The notes: generated by a model from the sequence alone, not told the origin. A stretch of 6,881 nucleotides of DNA from Candidatus Methanoplasma sp. (GCA_031256615.1 JAIRQG010000010.1:1-6881); one strand, 5' to 3'. Shown: positions 1 to 6,100, numbered from the stretch's first letter. Made by a program: numbers and translations.

Positions 1-177
1 CTCAGCGGGAAGTATCAGTCGCTCAGCGACCGTCTGAGGATAATATCGGGCGTGACCGAAGAGGATCTGATGAGGGTCGCATCGGATGTCATCAAGGCTT
101 CCTCACTGAACACCTCCGTGCTCGGAAGGAAGAACAAGGACATCGAAAAGTTCAACGGTTCCGGGCTGGATCTCTGA
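1..177 (+). CDS. C-terminal end of probable M16-family (insulinase-like) peptidase, partial
   Basis: Frame 1 is open from the window edge to a TGA at 175-177 and encodes the last 58 residues of a protein whose start lies outside the window. The visible tail contains RLRIISGVTEEDLMRVASDV, then a short hydrophobic strand (NTSVLGR) and a charged end. This is the usual C-terminal layout of M16 zinc peptidases, where 'sVTaedv.rvA...l' precedes a final beta strand. The catalytic HxxEH motif would be far upstream and cannot be checked. The gene overlaps the convergent hydrogenase maturation protease gene by 26 bp. The frame is certain as coding from codon use and residue pattern; the family name is a moderate inference from a short tail. 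Confidence 0.6.
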   Translation, partial: LSGKYQSLSDRLRIISGVTEEDLMRVASDVIKASSLNTSVLGRKNKDIEKFNGSGLDL

Positions 178-646
178 ATTCGGATAAAAGGTGAAGGACA
201 GCGTTCTTCGCCGGCCCCACCGCGGCGGCGACCTTGGGCGTCATCTCCTCGCTCACCGTCTGCAGATCCTCGACCTCTATCGCAACGAACCTTATTGTCT
301 CCGGCATGACGCTGTTGTCCATCTGTCTTCCCATCTTTATGGCGGTGGCCAAGTTAATGTCGTGTGCTGGAACGTTAGCTATCGTGCAGTCGAAGCTTTC
401 CGGTTCAAAGATCAGTACTGTTCCGGGTTCATGTTCTCCGCTCAGTATGGCGTCTACGATGACCGCGAATCTGTATCCCGATATCATCGGGATGATCTCA
501 AGCCCGCCGACGGCCTCTTGGAGCGTATCCACATCCGGCAGCCCAAGCGCCCCGATGGCTTTGGACACTTCGAGTCCGACGGCATCATCGCACATTATCG
601 GGCTTCCGAGTCCTATCACCACCGCCCGGTCCGCTAATTTCCCCAT
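152..646 (-). CDS. [NiFe]-hydrogenase maturation protease (HyaD/HybD/HycI, peptidase M52 family)
   Basis: This endopeptidase removes the C-terminal extension of a [NiFe]-hydrogenase large subunit after nickel insertion, in the cytoplasm. Residues are numbered from the GTG at 655 (167 aa). The N-terminal GLGSPIMCDDAVG (about 15-27) matches the family signature G-x-G-N-x-L-x-x-D-D/E-x-x-G. D24, D68 (in VIVDAI) and H98 (in PAHDINLA) line up with the three nickel-binding residues of E. coli HybD (Glu16, Asp62, His93), so the site looks intact, and the length is normal. Two starts are possible. GTG at 655 has an AAAGGA eight or so bases upstream. ATG at 646 (fourth codon, 164 aa) lies about 28 nt from a TATA-like AAATTATA, the spacing seen at two other starts here, so I chose 646. 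The tail overlaps the M16 gene by 26 bp. With hdrCB nearby, the client is plausibly the Mvh or another hydrogenase; the exact client is unknown. Confidence 0.9.
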   Translation of the reverse strand: MGKLADRAVVIGLGSPIMCDDAVGLEVSKAIGALGLPDVDTLQEAVGGLEIIPMISGYRFAVIVDAILSGEHEPGTVLIFEPESFDCTIANVPAHDINLATAIKMGRQMDNSVMPETIRFVAIEVEDLQTVSEEMTPKVAAAVGPAKNAVLHLLSEFRDPARNR

Positions 647-669
647 GTTCGTCACTAATGCATCCTTTC

Positions 670-677
670 TATAATTT
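670..677 (-). promoter_or_regulatory. TATA-like box of the hydrogenase maturation protease gene
   Basis: On the minus strand this reads AAATTATA, centred about 27-28 nt upstream of the ATG at 646. The spacing matches a leaderless archaeal transcript starting at that ATG. It is only about 18 nt from the alternative GTG at 655, too close for that codon to be in the transcript. Call rests on sequence pattern and spacing only. Confidence 0.45.
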
Positions 678-683
678 GTTGCT

Positions 684-707
684 GTGAAAATGCACTTTCA
701 CAAAGTG
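684..707. promoter_or_regulatory. Overlapping inverted repeats, candidate operator in the divergent promoter region
   Basis: Two perfect inverted repeats share a half-site. GTGAAA (684-689) and TTTCAC (696-701) are separated by 6 bp. CACTTT (693-698) and AAAGTG (702-707) are separated by 3 bp, giving the 15-bp palindrome CACTTTCACAAAGTG. They lie in the 140-bp region between the hydrogenase maturation protease gene (-) and the regulator gene (+), just upstream of both TATA-like boxes. That is where an autoregulating divergent repressor or activator would bind. The bound protein is unknown; the adjacent regulator is the obvious candidate. Confidence 0.45.
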
Positions 708-761
708 TCCCGACCGACCCGGTCTCGCATCGCTGGTTCGCACACGCAGTTTACATTGAAA

Positions 762-772
762 AAAAGTTTATC
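762..772 (+). promoter_or_regulatory. TATA-like box of the regulator gene
   Basis: An A-run followed by AGTTTATC (an A-rich BRE-like stretch plus a TATA-like element), centred about 28 nt upstream of the GTG at 796. No Shine-Dalgarno-like sequence precedes that GTG, so a leaderless transcript starting at or next to the GTG is the simplest reading. Confidence 0.45.
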
Positions 773-795
773 CGCATGCTCTGAGATAACGTTGT

Positions 796-1599
796 GTGGA
801 CATTAACGTAAGGACCGAGCAGAAGATCAACGGCAGTTTGGTGACCAACCGTCAGCTGGAGACCCTTGCCGCTGTCGCAGAGACAGGCAGCAAGACGGCC
901 GCAGCAAAAAAGCTCGGGATATCCGTCCCGGTGGTTCACAGATACATTGCGGCCATAGAAGAGGCCGCAGGCTCGCCGATCACAGTATCGACCCCTGCCG
1001 GAACGAAACTGAACGAAGAAGGCAAGCGGATATTGGAGATATTCGAAACCACGGAGCTCCGATGCTCAGACGATCATAACTTCACGGTCTGCTGCAGTCC
1101 TGTCACGGAAGACCTGATGATGTCCGTCCTTTCCGCCCTGAAGATGACGGACGTTGAGCTCGTAATATCTGATGACGAGCATAACATCAGGATGATGAGG
1201 GAGAACCTGGCGGATTTTGCCGTCATCGACGATCCGCTCTATCTTTTTGATGCGGAGGAGTTCGAAGGCATTGAGATAGGCTACATGGGGATGGTGTTCG
1301 TCGACAACGGGACATCCTTCATAAGATACAGGTACGGCGCGCAGAGGGTCGCGTACATGTTCCTTGATACGATGGACAGAAAATACACCATCGAAGCGGA
1401 AACATTCTCCCTGCCGGAGCTTCTAGGGTCGAAGAAGAGCTATTTCGTTGACGAGTTCCTTCTGCTCAGAAAGGGGATAAAAATGAAAAGCGCGATAGAT
1501 CCGAAGGTCCTTAAACATGCGATCACAGCGATCTACCGCAAAGAAGATAAGACGATAAGCAAGCTTGTCAGAGCGCTGCAGGCCAGGAACATCAGATAA
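796..1599 (+). CDS. ModE/LysR-like transcriptional regulator with substrate-binding-like C-terminal domain
   Basis: A 267-aa protein. Residues about 17-85 form a winged helix-turn-helix of the ModE/LysR N-terminal type: the core is ETGSKTAAAKKLGISVP (about 29-45), followed by a recognition-helix region (VVHRYIAAIEEAAG) and a wing (TPAGTKLNEEGKRIL). From about residue 95 there is an alternating strand/helix domain (FTVCCSPVTEDLMMSVLSAL, then VELVISDDEHN, then a segment ending FAVIDDP) that reads like a small type-2 periplasmic-binding-protein fold used as an effector sensor. The GTG at 796 is the start because it gives the complete ModE-type N-terminal strand and sits about 28 nt after a TATA-like box; the next in-frame ATG is inside the sensor domain, and a GTG at 841 is a weaker alternative. 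The gene is divergent from the hydrogenase maturation protease gene and 78 bp upstream of hdrC, which has its own promoter. The effector is not identifiable; an oxyanion such as molybdate or tungstate is a family-based guess. Confidence 0.8.
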   Translation: MDINVRTEQKINGSLVTNRQLETLAAVAETGSKTAAAKKLGISVPVVHRYIAAIEEAAGSPITVSTPAGTKLNEEGKRILEIFETTELRCSDDHNFTVCCSPVTEDLMMSVLSALKMTDVELVISDDEHNIRMMRENLADFAVIDDPLYLFDAEEFEGIEIGYMGMVFVDNGTSFIRYRYGAQRVAYMFLDTMDRKYTIEAETFSLPELLGSKKSYFVDEFLLLRKGIKMKSAIDPKVLKHAITAIYRKEDKTISKLVRALQARNIR

Positions 1600-1644
1600 T
1601 TGATGTTACTGTTTTAGGTAATACGCATCCAGTAGGTATCTTTG

Positions 1645-1653
1645 TTTTAAATA
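1645..1653 (+). promoter_or_regulatory. TATA box of the hdrCB operon
   Basis: TTTTAAATA in an AT-rich patch, centred about 28 nt before the GTG start of hdrC at 1678. The 45 nt before it contain two direct TAGGTA copies (1615-1620 and 1633-1638) that could be activator sites. It indicates that hdrCB is transcribed separately from the upstream regulator gene. Confidence 0.55.
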
Positions 1654-1677
1654 TTATTAGCAACGTCATCGGCCAAG

Positions 1678-2184
1678 GTGGTTAATATAGAGATAAAACC
1701 AAATCCGGAATTCGAGAAACGGGTCGCTGACCTCGGAGGCGCAGACGTCAAGATGTGCTTCCAGTGCGGGACCTGTACGGCAAGCTGCCCCTCAGGAAGG
1801 CGCACCTCCTACAGAGTGAGGAAACTGATGAGACAGACGCAGCTTGGTCTTAAAGAAGAGATTCTCAGCAGCGAAGAGCTTTGGGACTGCACGACATGTT
1901 ACACATGCGTCGAAAGGTGCCCCCGCGCCGTTCCGATCGTAGATGTAGTCGTCGCACTCAGGAACATGGCGGTCACGGAAGGCCGTATTTACGACAACCA
2001 CAAGAAAACAGCTGCGAACCTCTACAAACTCGGCCACACCGTCTCGGTCAATGCTGATATAACAAAACTGAGGGAAGAACTCGGCCTCGAAAAGACCCCG
2101 GCCACAGTGCTTGCCAACAAGAAAGCGATGGAAGACCTCGTAAAGCTCATGAACGCAACAGGCTTCAATAAGATATTGGAGTGA
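1678..2184 (+). CDS. hdrC: Heterodisulfide reductase subunit C (HdrC)
   Basis: The 168-aa protein is the electron-transfer subunit of the cytoplasmic heterodisulfide reductase, carrying electrons to HdrB for reduction of CoM-S-S-CoB in the last step of methanogenesis. Two classical [4Fe-4S] motifs are complete: C27-x2-C30-x2-C33-x3-C37-P (CFQCGTCTASCPSG) and C71-x2-C74-x2-C77-x3-C81-P (CTTCYTCVERCPR). The remaining helical C-terminal part (RNMAVTEGRIYDNHKK onward) is typical of HdrC, and the length is close to the usual 170-190 aa. There are no membrane segments, which separates it from the HdrE/DsrM type. The start is a GTG at 1678, placed about 28 nt after a strong TATA box, so a leaderless mRNA is likely. 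The TGA is 4 nt before hdrB, so the two are co-transcribed. No hdrA is visible in the window. Confidence 0.95.
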   Translation: MVNIEIKPNPEFEKRVADLGGADVKMCFQCGTCTASCPSGRRTSYRVRKLMRQTQLGLKEEILSSEELWDCTTCYTCVERCPRAVPIVDVVVALRNMAVTEGRIYDNHKKTAANLYKLGHTVSVNADITKLREELGLEKTPATVLANKKAMEDLVKLMNATGFNKILE

Positions 2185-2188
2185 TCAC

Positions 2189-3034
2189 ATGGCAAAATAC
2201 GCATTCTTCCTGGGCTGCATAGCACCCCTCAGATACCCCGGACTGGAGAAATCCACAAGAGTGGTATGCAAGAAGCTGGGCATCGAACTCGTTGAGCTCG
2301 AGGACGCCAGCTGCTGCCCCGCGCCCGGCGTAATAAAATCGTTCAGCAAGGACACGTGGCTTGCGGCCGCGGCAAGGAACCTTGCACTTGCGGAGAAGCA
2401 GGGGCTGCCGATAATCACGATCTGCAACGGTTGTTACGGATCGCTCTTCGAGGCGGCGCATGAACTCAACAACCACCCCGAGATACTCGCGAAAGCCAAC
2501 AAATATCTCAAAGAGATCGGAATGGAGTACAAAGGGACGACGAAGGTCTTCCACGTTGCTGAGGTAATGTACAGAGAAGTAGGGGTCGAGGGAATAAAAG
2601 CAAAGATCACCAACCCCGTCGACTATAAAGTGGCGACGTTCTACGGGTGCCACTTCCTGAAACCGAGCGACATAAAGAACATCGACAGCTCAGAGAACCC
2701 GCACATCCTGGATGACCTGGTAGAGGCGACCGGCGCGGTAAGCGTGCCGAGAAAGCAGAAAACGCTCTGCTGCGGTGCCGGAGGAGGGGTCAGGGCTGCG
2801 TTCGGAGACGTCGCGAAAGAGTTCACCAAGACGAACCTCGAGAACATGAAGGCGTCAGGCGCACAGTTCATTGTAGACGTGTGCCCATTCTGCCACCTCC
2901 AGTTTGACTCGAGCGAGAAAGATCTCGGCTTCAACATCCCGGTCATACACCTTTCGCAGCTGTTCGGCATAGCGATGGGCATGAGCGAGAAAGAGCTCGG
3001 ACTCTCGGCGCACATCGTGCCGGTAAAACTCTAA
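2189..3034 (+). CDS. hdrB: Heterodisulfide reductase subunit B (HdrB), catalytic
   Basis: The 281-aa protein is the catalytic subunit that binds and reduces the CoM-S-S-CoB heterodisulfide. It carries two CCG-domain cysteine sets, which in known HdrB bind the two non-cubane [4Fe-4S] clusters: C10, C42-C43, C79, C82, and C154, C194-C195, C232, C235. All ten are present with near-canonical spacing (31 and 35 residues between elements in the first set, 39 and 36 in the second). The second set includes CCGAGGG at 194-200 and CPFCHLQF at 232-239. Length is typical for HdrB and there is no N-terminal fusion to a ferredoxin domain, so it is HdrB rather than HdrD. The ATG at 2189 follows a good ribosome binding site (GGAGTGATC, 2178-2186) that overlaps the hdrC stop; the gap to hdrC is 4 bp, suggesting translational coupling. 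The gene ends at a strong terminator hairpin. Confidence 0.96.
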   Translation: MAKYAFFLGCIAPLRYPGLEKSTRVVCKKLGIELVELEDASCCPAPGVIKSFSKDTWLAAAARNLALAEKQGLPIITICNGCYGSLFEAAHELNNHPEILAKANKYLKEIGMEYKGTTKVFHVAEVMYREVGVEGIKAKITNPVDYKVATFYGCHFLKPSDIKNIDSSENPHILDDLVEATGAVSVPRKQKTLCCGAGGGVRAAFGDVAKEFTKTNLENMKASGAQFIVDVCPFCHLQFDSSEKDLGFNIPVIHLSQLFGIAMGMSEKELGLSAHIVPVKL

Positions 3035-3043
3035 ACAATAACC

Positions 3044-3070
3044 GGGGCCGCAAGCCCCTCCTTATAATTT
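3044..3070. terminator. Bidirectional terminator between hdrB and the EamA transporter gene
   Basis: A GC hairpin GGGGC-CGCAA-GCCCC (3044-3058) is followed on the plus strand by CCTTATAATTTT. On the minus strand it is followed by GGTTATTGTTT. It sits in the 36-bp gap between the convergent stop codons of hdrB (3034) and the transporter gene (3071), so it can end both transcripts. Confidence 0.65.
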
Positions 3071-3943
3071 TCAGCCGATAAGAAGTGCCAGCGTACCTAT
3101 TGTGAGTATCACCAGGCCGAACACGGCGCGTTTGGATATCTTCTCTCCGAGTATCAGGAACGCAAAGATGATCGTAACGACGATGCTCAGTTTGTCTATC
3201 GGGACAACAATGCTTGCGGGGCCGTTCTGCAGCGCATTGTAGAAGCACAGCCACGAAAGCCCCGTTGCGACGCCGGAAAGGATGATGAAATTCCAATTTC
3301 TCTTTTCAATCTTCCTGACATCTGTATGTTTCTTCTGGGCGAATACTATGATCCAAGCCATCAGAAGGACCACGATGGTCCTTATCGCGGTCCCGAGGTT
3401 GGATTCAACCCCTTCTATCCCGATCTTTCCGAGTATCGAGGTAAGAGCAGCGAAGAATGCAGACAGGCACGCAAAAATGATCCAGGACCTTCGGTCCTCC
3501 GCCGGTTCGGCATCTGCCGCCGTCCTTTGTATCATAAAGAATGTTCCGACGATCATCAGGGCCATTCCCGCCAATGTCCATACGGAGATGCTTTCTCCCA
3601 AGAAAGTGAATGCGAGCACCATGGCGAGGACGGTGCTGCTCTTATCGATGGGGGATACCTTGCTGACCTCTCCTATCTGCACCGCACGGAAATAACAGAG
3701 CCAGGATGCGCCAGTTGCCAATCCGGACAGTATCAGGAAGGTCATGGTGTATGAGCTGATGCCGGAGATCGTACCCTGAGAACCGACAATGAAAACAACC
3801 ATCCATGCGAATCCGAGGACCACTATCGTCCTCAAAGCGGTGGCCAGATTGGAATCCACTCCTTTGAGGCCGATCTTCGCCAGCACTGCGGTCAACCCGG
3901 CGAATACGGCGGAGGCGAATGCAAAGATTACCCAATACTCCAT
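3071..3943 (-). CDS. EamA-family (drug/metabolite transporter superfamily) permease
   Basis: A 290-aa integral membrane protein with about ten hydrophobic segments and two EamA domains (about residues 5-138 and 154-289) joined by a short hydrophilic linker (TAADAEPAEDRR, about 141-152). The two halves align with a constant offset of 150 residues: LAKIGLKGVDSNLATALRTI (21-40) against LGKIGIEGVESNLGTAIRTI (171-190), and SGLATGASWLCYFRA against SGVATGLSWLCFYNA. Each half ends in the family's conserved PIDK...F.FLGE.IS stretch. The family exports or exchanges small metabolites; the substrate cannot be read from sequence. The gene is convergent with hdrCB and divergent from the DUF4139 gene with 84 bp between starts. 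The ATG at 3943 begins directly at the first membrane helix and is the natural start. Stop is TGA. Confidence 0.92.
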   Translation of the reverse strand: MEYWVIFAFASAVFAGLTAVLAKIGLKGVDSNLATALRTIVVLGFAWMVVFIVGSQGTISGISSYTMTFLILSGLATGASWLCYFRAVQIGEVSKVSPIDKSSTVLAMVLAFTFLGESISVWTLAGMALMIVGTFFMIQRTAADAEPAEDRRSWIIFACLSAFFAALTSILGKIGIEGVESNLGTAIRTIVVLLMAWIIVFAQKKHTDVRKIEKRNWNFIILSGVATGLSWLCFYNALQNGPASIVVPIDKLSIVVTIIFAFLILGEKISKRAVFGLVILTIGTLALLIG

Positions 3944-3985
3944 GGTCAGATTCCAGCTGTCGGCTGTGTATGCTATCGACGGATA

Positions 3986-3994
3986 GATTTAAAG
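3986..3994. promoter_or_regulatory. Divergent TATA element for the EamA transporter and DUF4139 genes
   Basis: GATTTAAAG is nearly palindromic and sits between the two divergent starts. For the plus-strand gene (ATG 4028) it is about 37 nt upstream, leaving a leader of about 10 nt that contains GAGGT (4017-4021) six bases before the ATG. For the minus-strand gene (ATG 3943) it is about 47 nt upstream, implying a leader of about 20 nt. A second AT-rich element, TATAAAG at 4011-4017, could be a separate box for the minus strand (CTTTATA), giving a longer leader. Confidence 0.45.
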
Positions 3995-4027
3995 ATGCCA
4001 CTGTCTTGTCTATAAAGAGGTCTTTTT

Positions 4028-5578
4028 ATGAGCACTAAAAGTATGAATTCTGCGGTAGAGGACGTGAAGGTGTTTCTCCAGGGGGCGGAGATAAAACGCC
4101 GGATGATCCTTGATGCGGCGGAGGGAAAGAACGTTGCGGTGTTCGAAGGTCTGCCGCACGACATAAGGCCGGAAAGCGTAAACGCGTCTGTTGAGAAAGG
4201 AGGCACGCTGATATCTGCGGATTTCGAGGCAGACAGTTTTAGGGAACCATTCATAAGCAAAGAGATCAAGGAACTCGAAGAGAAGCTTGAAAAGATCAAA
4301 GATGAGATAAGAACGGAAAAGAACAAACTTGCCCTGTACAGATCCGAGGAAGAATTCCTTGACAGCAACAGGAAGATAGGCGGGAAAGAAGGACTCACCG
4401 TAAAGGACCTGAAGGACCTGGAGAAGTACCACAACGGCAGGAAGGAAGAGATAAGCTCATTCAGGACGGAGACGGAAAAGAAACTGGAGGGTCTTGAAAA
4501 AGAGAAGGAAAGGATGCTCAAAGAGATGGGCGCCTTCCCTACGAATGTCGTGAGATATGCAGGCAAGATAAATGTGGAGTTCTTTTCTGAGAGCAAAGGG
4601 AAAGCGGAGATCACTGTATCATATTATGTGAACAATGCGTGGTGGAGGCCGTTCCATGAGATAAGGATCAAAGAGATCGGCGCACCGGTGGCTCTGAGCA
4701 TGAAAGGCAGGATCTTACAGAACACCGGAGAGGATTGGAAAAATGTGAACGTGAGGCTTTCAACGGGGAATCCCATGCTAGGGAACGAGCAGCCGACGTT
4801 GTATCCGTGGTACATCGATCTTTTTGTTCCACAAAGAGCCAGAGCGGCAAAAAATGTACAGTACGATCAAGTGGAAGCGATGCCCTGCGTATGTGAGGAA
4901 TATGACTCCAATGCGATGGTGGCGCGCATGGCATCTCCGGCGCAGATGATGGCGGAGACAACGGAATCGCACACAGCAACAGAGTTCGCGCTCCCGGCGC
5001 CGCTGAACATCCCGTCGTCCAACAAGCCGATCAAGGTGGAGATACTGAAACACGTTCTGGAAGCGGAACTCTATTACTACTGCGTAAGCAAGCTGGATAC
5101 GGATGCTTTCCTTATAGCGGAGATAAAAGGGTGGGAATCTCTCAATCTTCTTGCGGGCGAGGTCAGCATATTCCAGGGCAATGAGTATGTAGGAAAGACC
5201 CATCTTGACCCAGCCAAAGCGGAAGAGAGTATGGAGATCTCTCTCGGAAGGGACAGAGCGATCATTGTCACGAGAGAGAAAGGCAATAACATGACCACCA
5301 AAGGAATGATCGGCAAGAACAAGAAGGTTCTGAGAGAGTGGGTCATCACAGTAAAGAATACAAGGAACAAGAACGTGAAAATGAAACTCATCGATCAGAT
5401 ACCGGTCTCTACAAACAGCGACCTGACGGTCGAGACCACAGAGGCATCCGGCGCAGATATCAACAAGGAAACAGGCATCCTCACATGGTCGTTGGACATA
5501 CCCAGCGGCGGGTCTGTCAAAAAGGTCCTGAGGTACGAGGTCGCATATCCTAAGAACGGCACTGTGTATCTTGAGTGA
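4028..5578 (+). CDS. DUF4140/DUF4139 domain protein (mucoidy inhibitor MuiA-like), coiled-coil
   Basis: A 516-aa protein of the DUF4139 family. Residues about 10-70 match the N-terminal DUF4140 domain (VKVFLQGAEIKRRMIL, then VFEGLPHDIRPESVNASVEK). Residues about 76-168 are a highly charged, lysine/glutamate-rich helical stretch with heptad character, very probably a coiled coil. From about 180 to the end lies DUF4139, with its signature VSYYVNNAWWRPFHEIRI (about 197-214) and RILQNTGEDWKNVNVRLSTG (228-247). A flexible, Met/Ala-rich loop at about 270-330 ends in the family's TEFALPAPLNIPS. There is no signal peptide or membrane segment, so a cytoplasmic location is inferred. Length is typical. 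The biochemical function of the family is unknown. The ATG at 4028 has GAGGT six bases upstream; ATG 4043 is a less likely alternative. Stop TGA, followed by a small hairpin. Confidence 0.88.
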   Translation: MSTKSMNSAVEDVKVFLQGAEIKRRMILDAAEGKNVAVFEGLPHDIRPESVNASVEKGGTLISADFEADSFREPFISKEIKELEEKLEKIKDEIRTEKNKLALYRSEEEFLDSNRKIGGKEGLTVKDLKDLEKYHNGRKEEISSFRTETEKKLEGLEKEKERMLKEMGAFPTNVVRYAGKINVEFFSESKGKAEITVSYYVNNAWWRPFHEIRIKEIGAPVALSMKGRILQNTGEDWKNVNVRLSTGNPMLGNEQPTLYPWYIDLFVPQRARAAKNVQYDQVEAMPCVCEEYDSNAMVARMASPAQMMAETTESHTATEFALPAPLNIPSSNKPIKVEILKHVLEAELYYYCVSKLDTDAFLIAEIKGWESLNLLAGEVSIFQGNEYVGKTHLDPAKAEESMEISLGRDRAIIVTREKGNNMTTKGMIGKNKKVLREWVITVKNTRNKNVKMKLIDQIPVSTNSDLTVETTEASGADINKETGILTWSLDIPSGGSVKKVLRYEVAYPKNGTVYLE

Positions 5579-5585
5579 GAAAACA

Positions 5586-5601
5586 GCGGCCGGCAGGCCG
5601 C
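5586..5601 (+). terminator. Candidate terminator hairpin after the DUF4139 gene
   Basis: A perfect 6-bp GC stem GCGGCC-GGCA-GGCCGC begins 8 nt after the DUF4139 stop. The sequence after it (ATCTTCCCATTAAAA) is only weakly T-rich, so termination strength is uncertain. Its position also argues that the GNAT gene does not start upstream of it. Confidence 0.35.
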
Positions 5602-5610
5602 ATCTTCCCA

Positions 5611-5619
5611 TTAAAAATA
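5611..5619 (+). promoter_or_regulatory. Possible TATA box of the GNAT gene
   Basis: TTAAAAATA, about 23 nt (centre) before the ATG at 5638, in otherwise GC-richer sequence. Spacing is slightly short for the ATG at 5638 and would also suit the in-frame ATGs at 5647 or 5650. It suggests the GNAT gene can be transcribed on its own. Confidence 0.3.
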
Positions 5620-5637
5620 ACACGAGGCGAATTCTCA

Positions 5638-6093
5638 ATGCAGAGGATGATGGCACTGAAGATCAGGGAAGCGGTCAGAGAGGATCTGGAACAGCTGCTT
5701 GAATTGTACACGCAGCTGAATGAAAACGATATGCCCGCATTCGACAGAAGGCTGGAAGAAGTATGGGAAAAGATACTGTCGGATGCAGATCACCATATCA
5801 TCGTGGGATCGGTCGATGACAGGATCGTATCGTCATGCGTCATCGCCGTCATTCCCAACTTAACGCACGGCCAACGTCCTTACGCGCTCGTTGAGAACGT
5901 GATCACATGCGGAGCTCACAGGGGGAAGGGCTACGCCACACAGCTGCTGGACTTTGCGAGGCAGATCGCCGTGAAAGAAAATTGTTACAAGATAATGCTT
6001 TTGACCGGTTCGAAGGAAGAGAGCACTCTGGATTTTTACCGGAAAGCGGGGTACAACTCGAACGATAAGACCGCGTTCATCCAGTGGCTTTGA
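5638..6093 (+). CDS. GNAT-family N-acetyltransferase
   Basis: A 151-aa protein that would transfer an acetyl group from acetyl-CoA to an amine of an unknown small molecule or protein. It begins with the typical first strand and helix (LKIREAVREDLEQLLELYTQ). Motif A, with the acetyl-CoA pyrophosphate loop R-G-K-G-Y-A (residues 95-100), follows VENVITCGAH, and motif B ends in the usual FYRKAGY (133-139). The final NDKTAFIQWL and the central GQRPYALVENV are, from memory, shared closely with GNAT proteins of gut Firmicutes. The reading frame extends upstream to a GTG at 5575, but that part contains a hairpin and reads as non-coding. ATG 5638 has GAGGCGA (5624-5630) seven bases upstream and is preferred; ATGs at 5647 and 5650 are possible. 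The gene stands alone, 59 bp after the DUF4139 gene. Confidence 0.88.
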   Translation: MQRMMALKIREAVREDLEQLLELYTQLNENDMPAFDRRLEEVWEKILSDADHHIIVGSVDDRIVSSCVIAVIPNLTHGQRPYALVENVITCGAHRGKGYATQLLDFARQIAVKENCYKIMLLTGSKEESTLDFYRKAGYNSNDKTAFIQWL

Positions 6094-6100
6094 GGATATC

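Noticed and set aside
191..674. Two plus-strand open frames opposite the hydrogenase maturation protease gene
   Set aside because: They are antisense shadows: residue composition is arbitrary, no motifs, while the minus strand carries a complete protease signature.
5575..5637. Upstream extension of the GNAT gene to a GTG overlapping the DUF4139 stop
   Set aside because: The added residues do not resemble GNAT proteins, the segment holds a GC hairpin and a TATA-like box, and a better start with GAGGCGA lies at 5638.
4778..5656. A 292-codon minus-strand open frame opposite the DUF4139 gene
   Set aside because: The plus strand here encodes conserved DUF4139 sequence; the antisense frame is Arg/Cys/Leu-rich with no recognisable domain.
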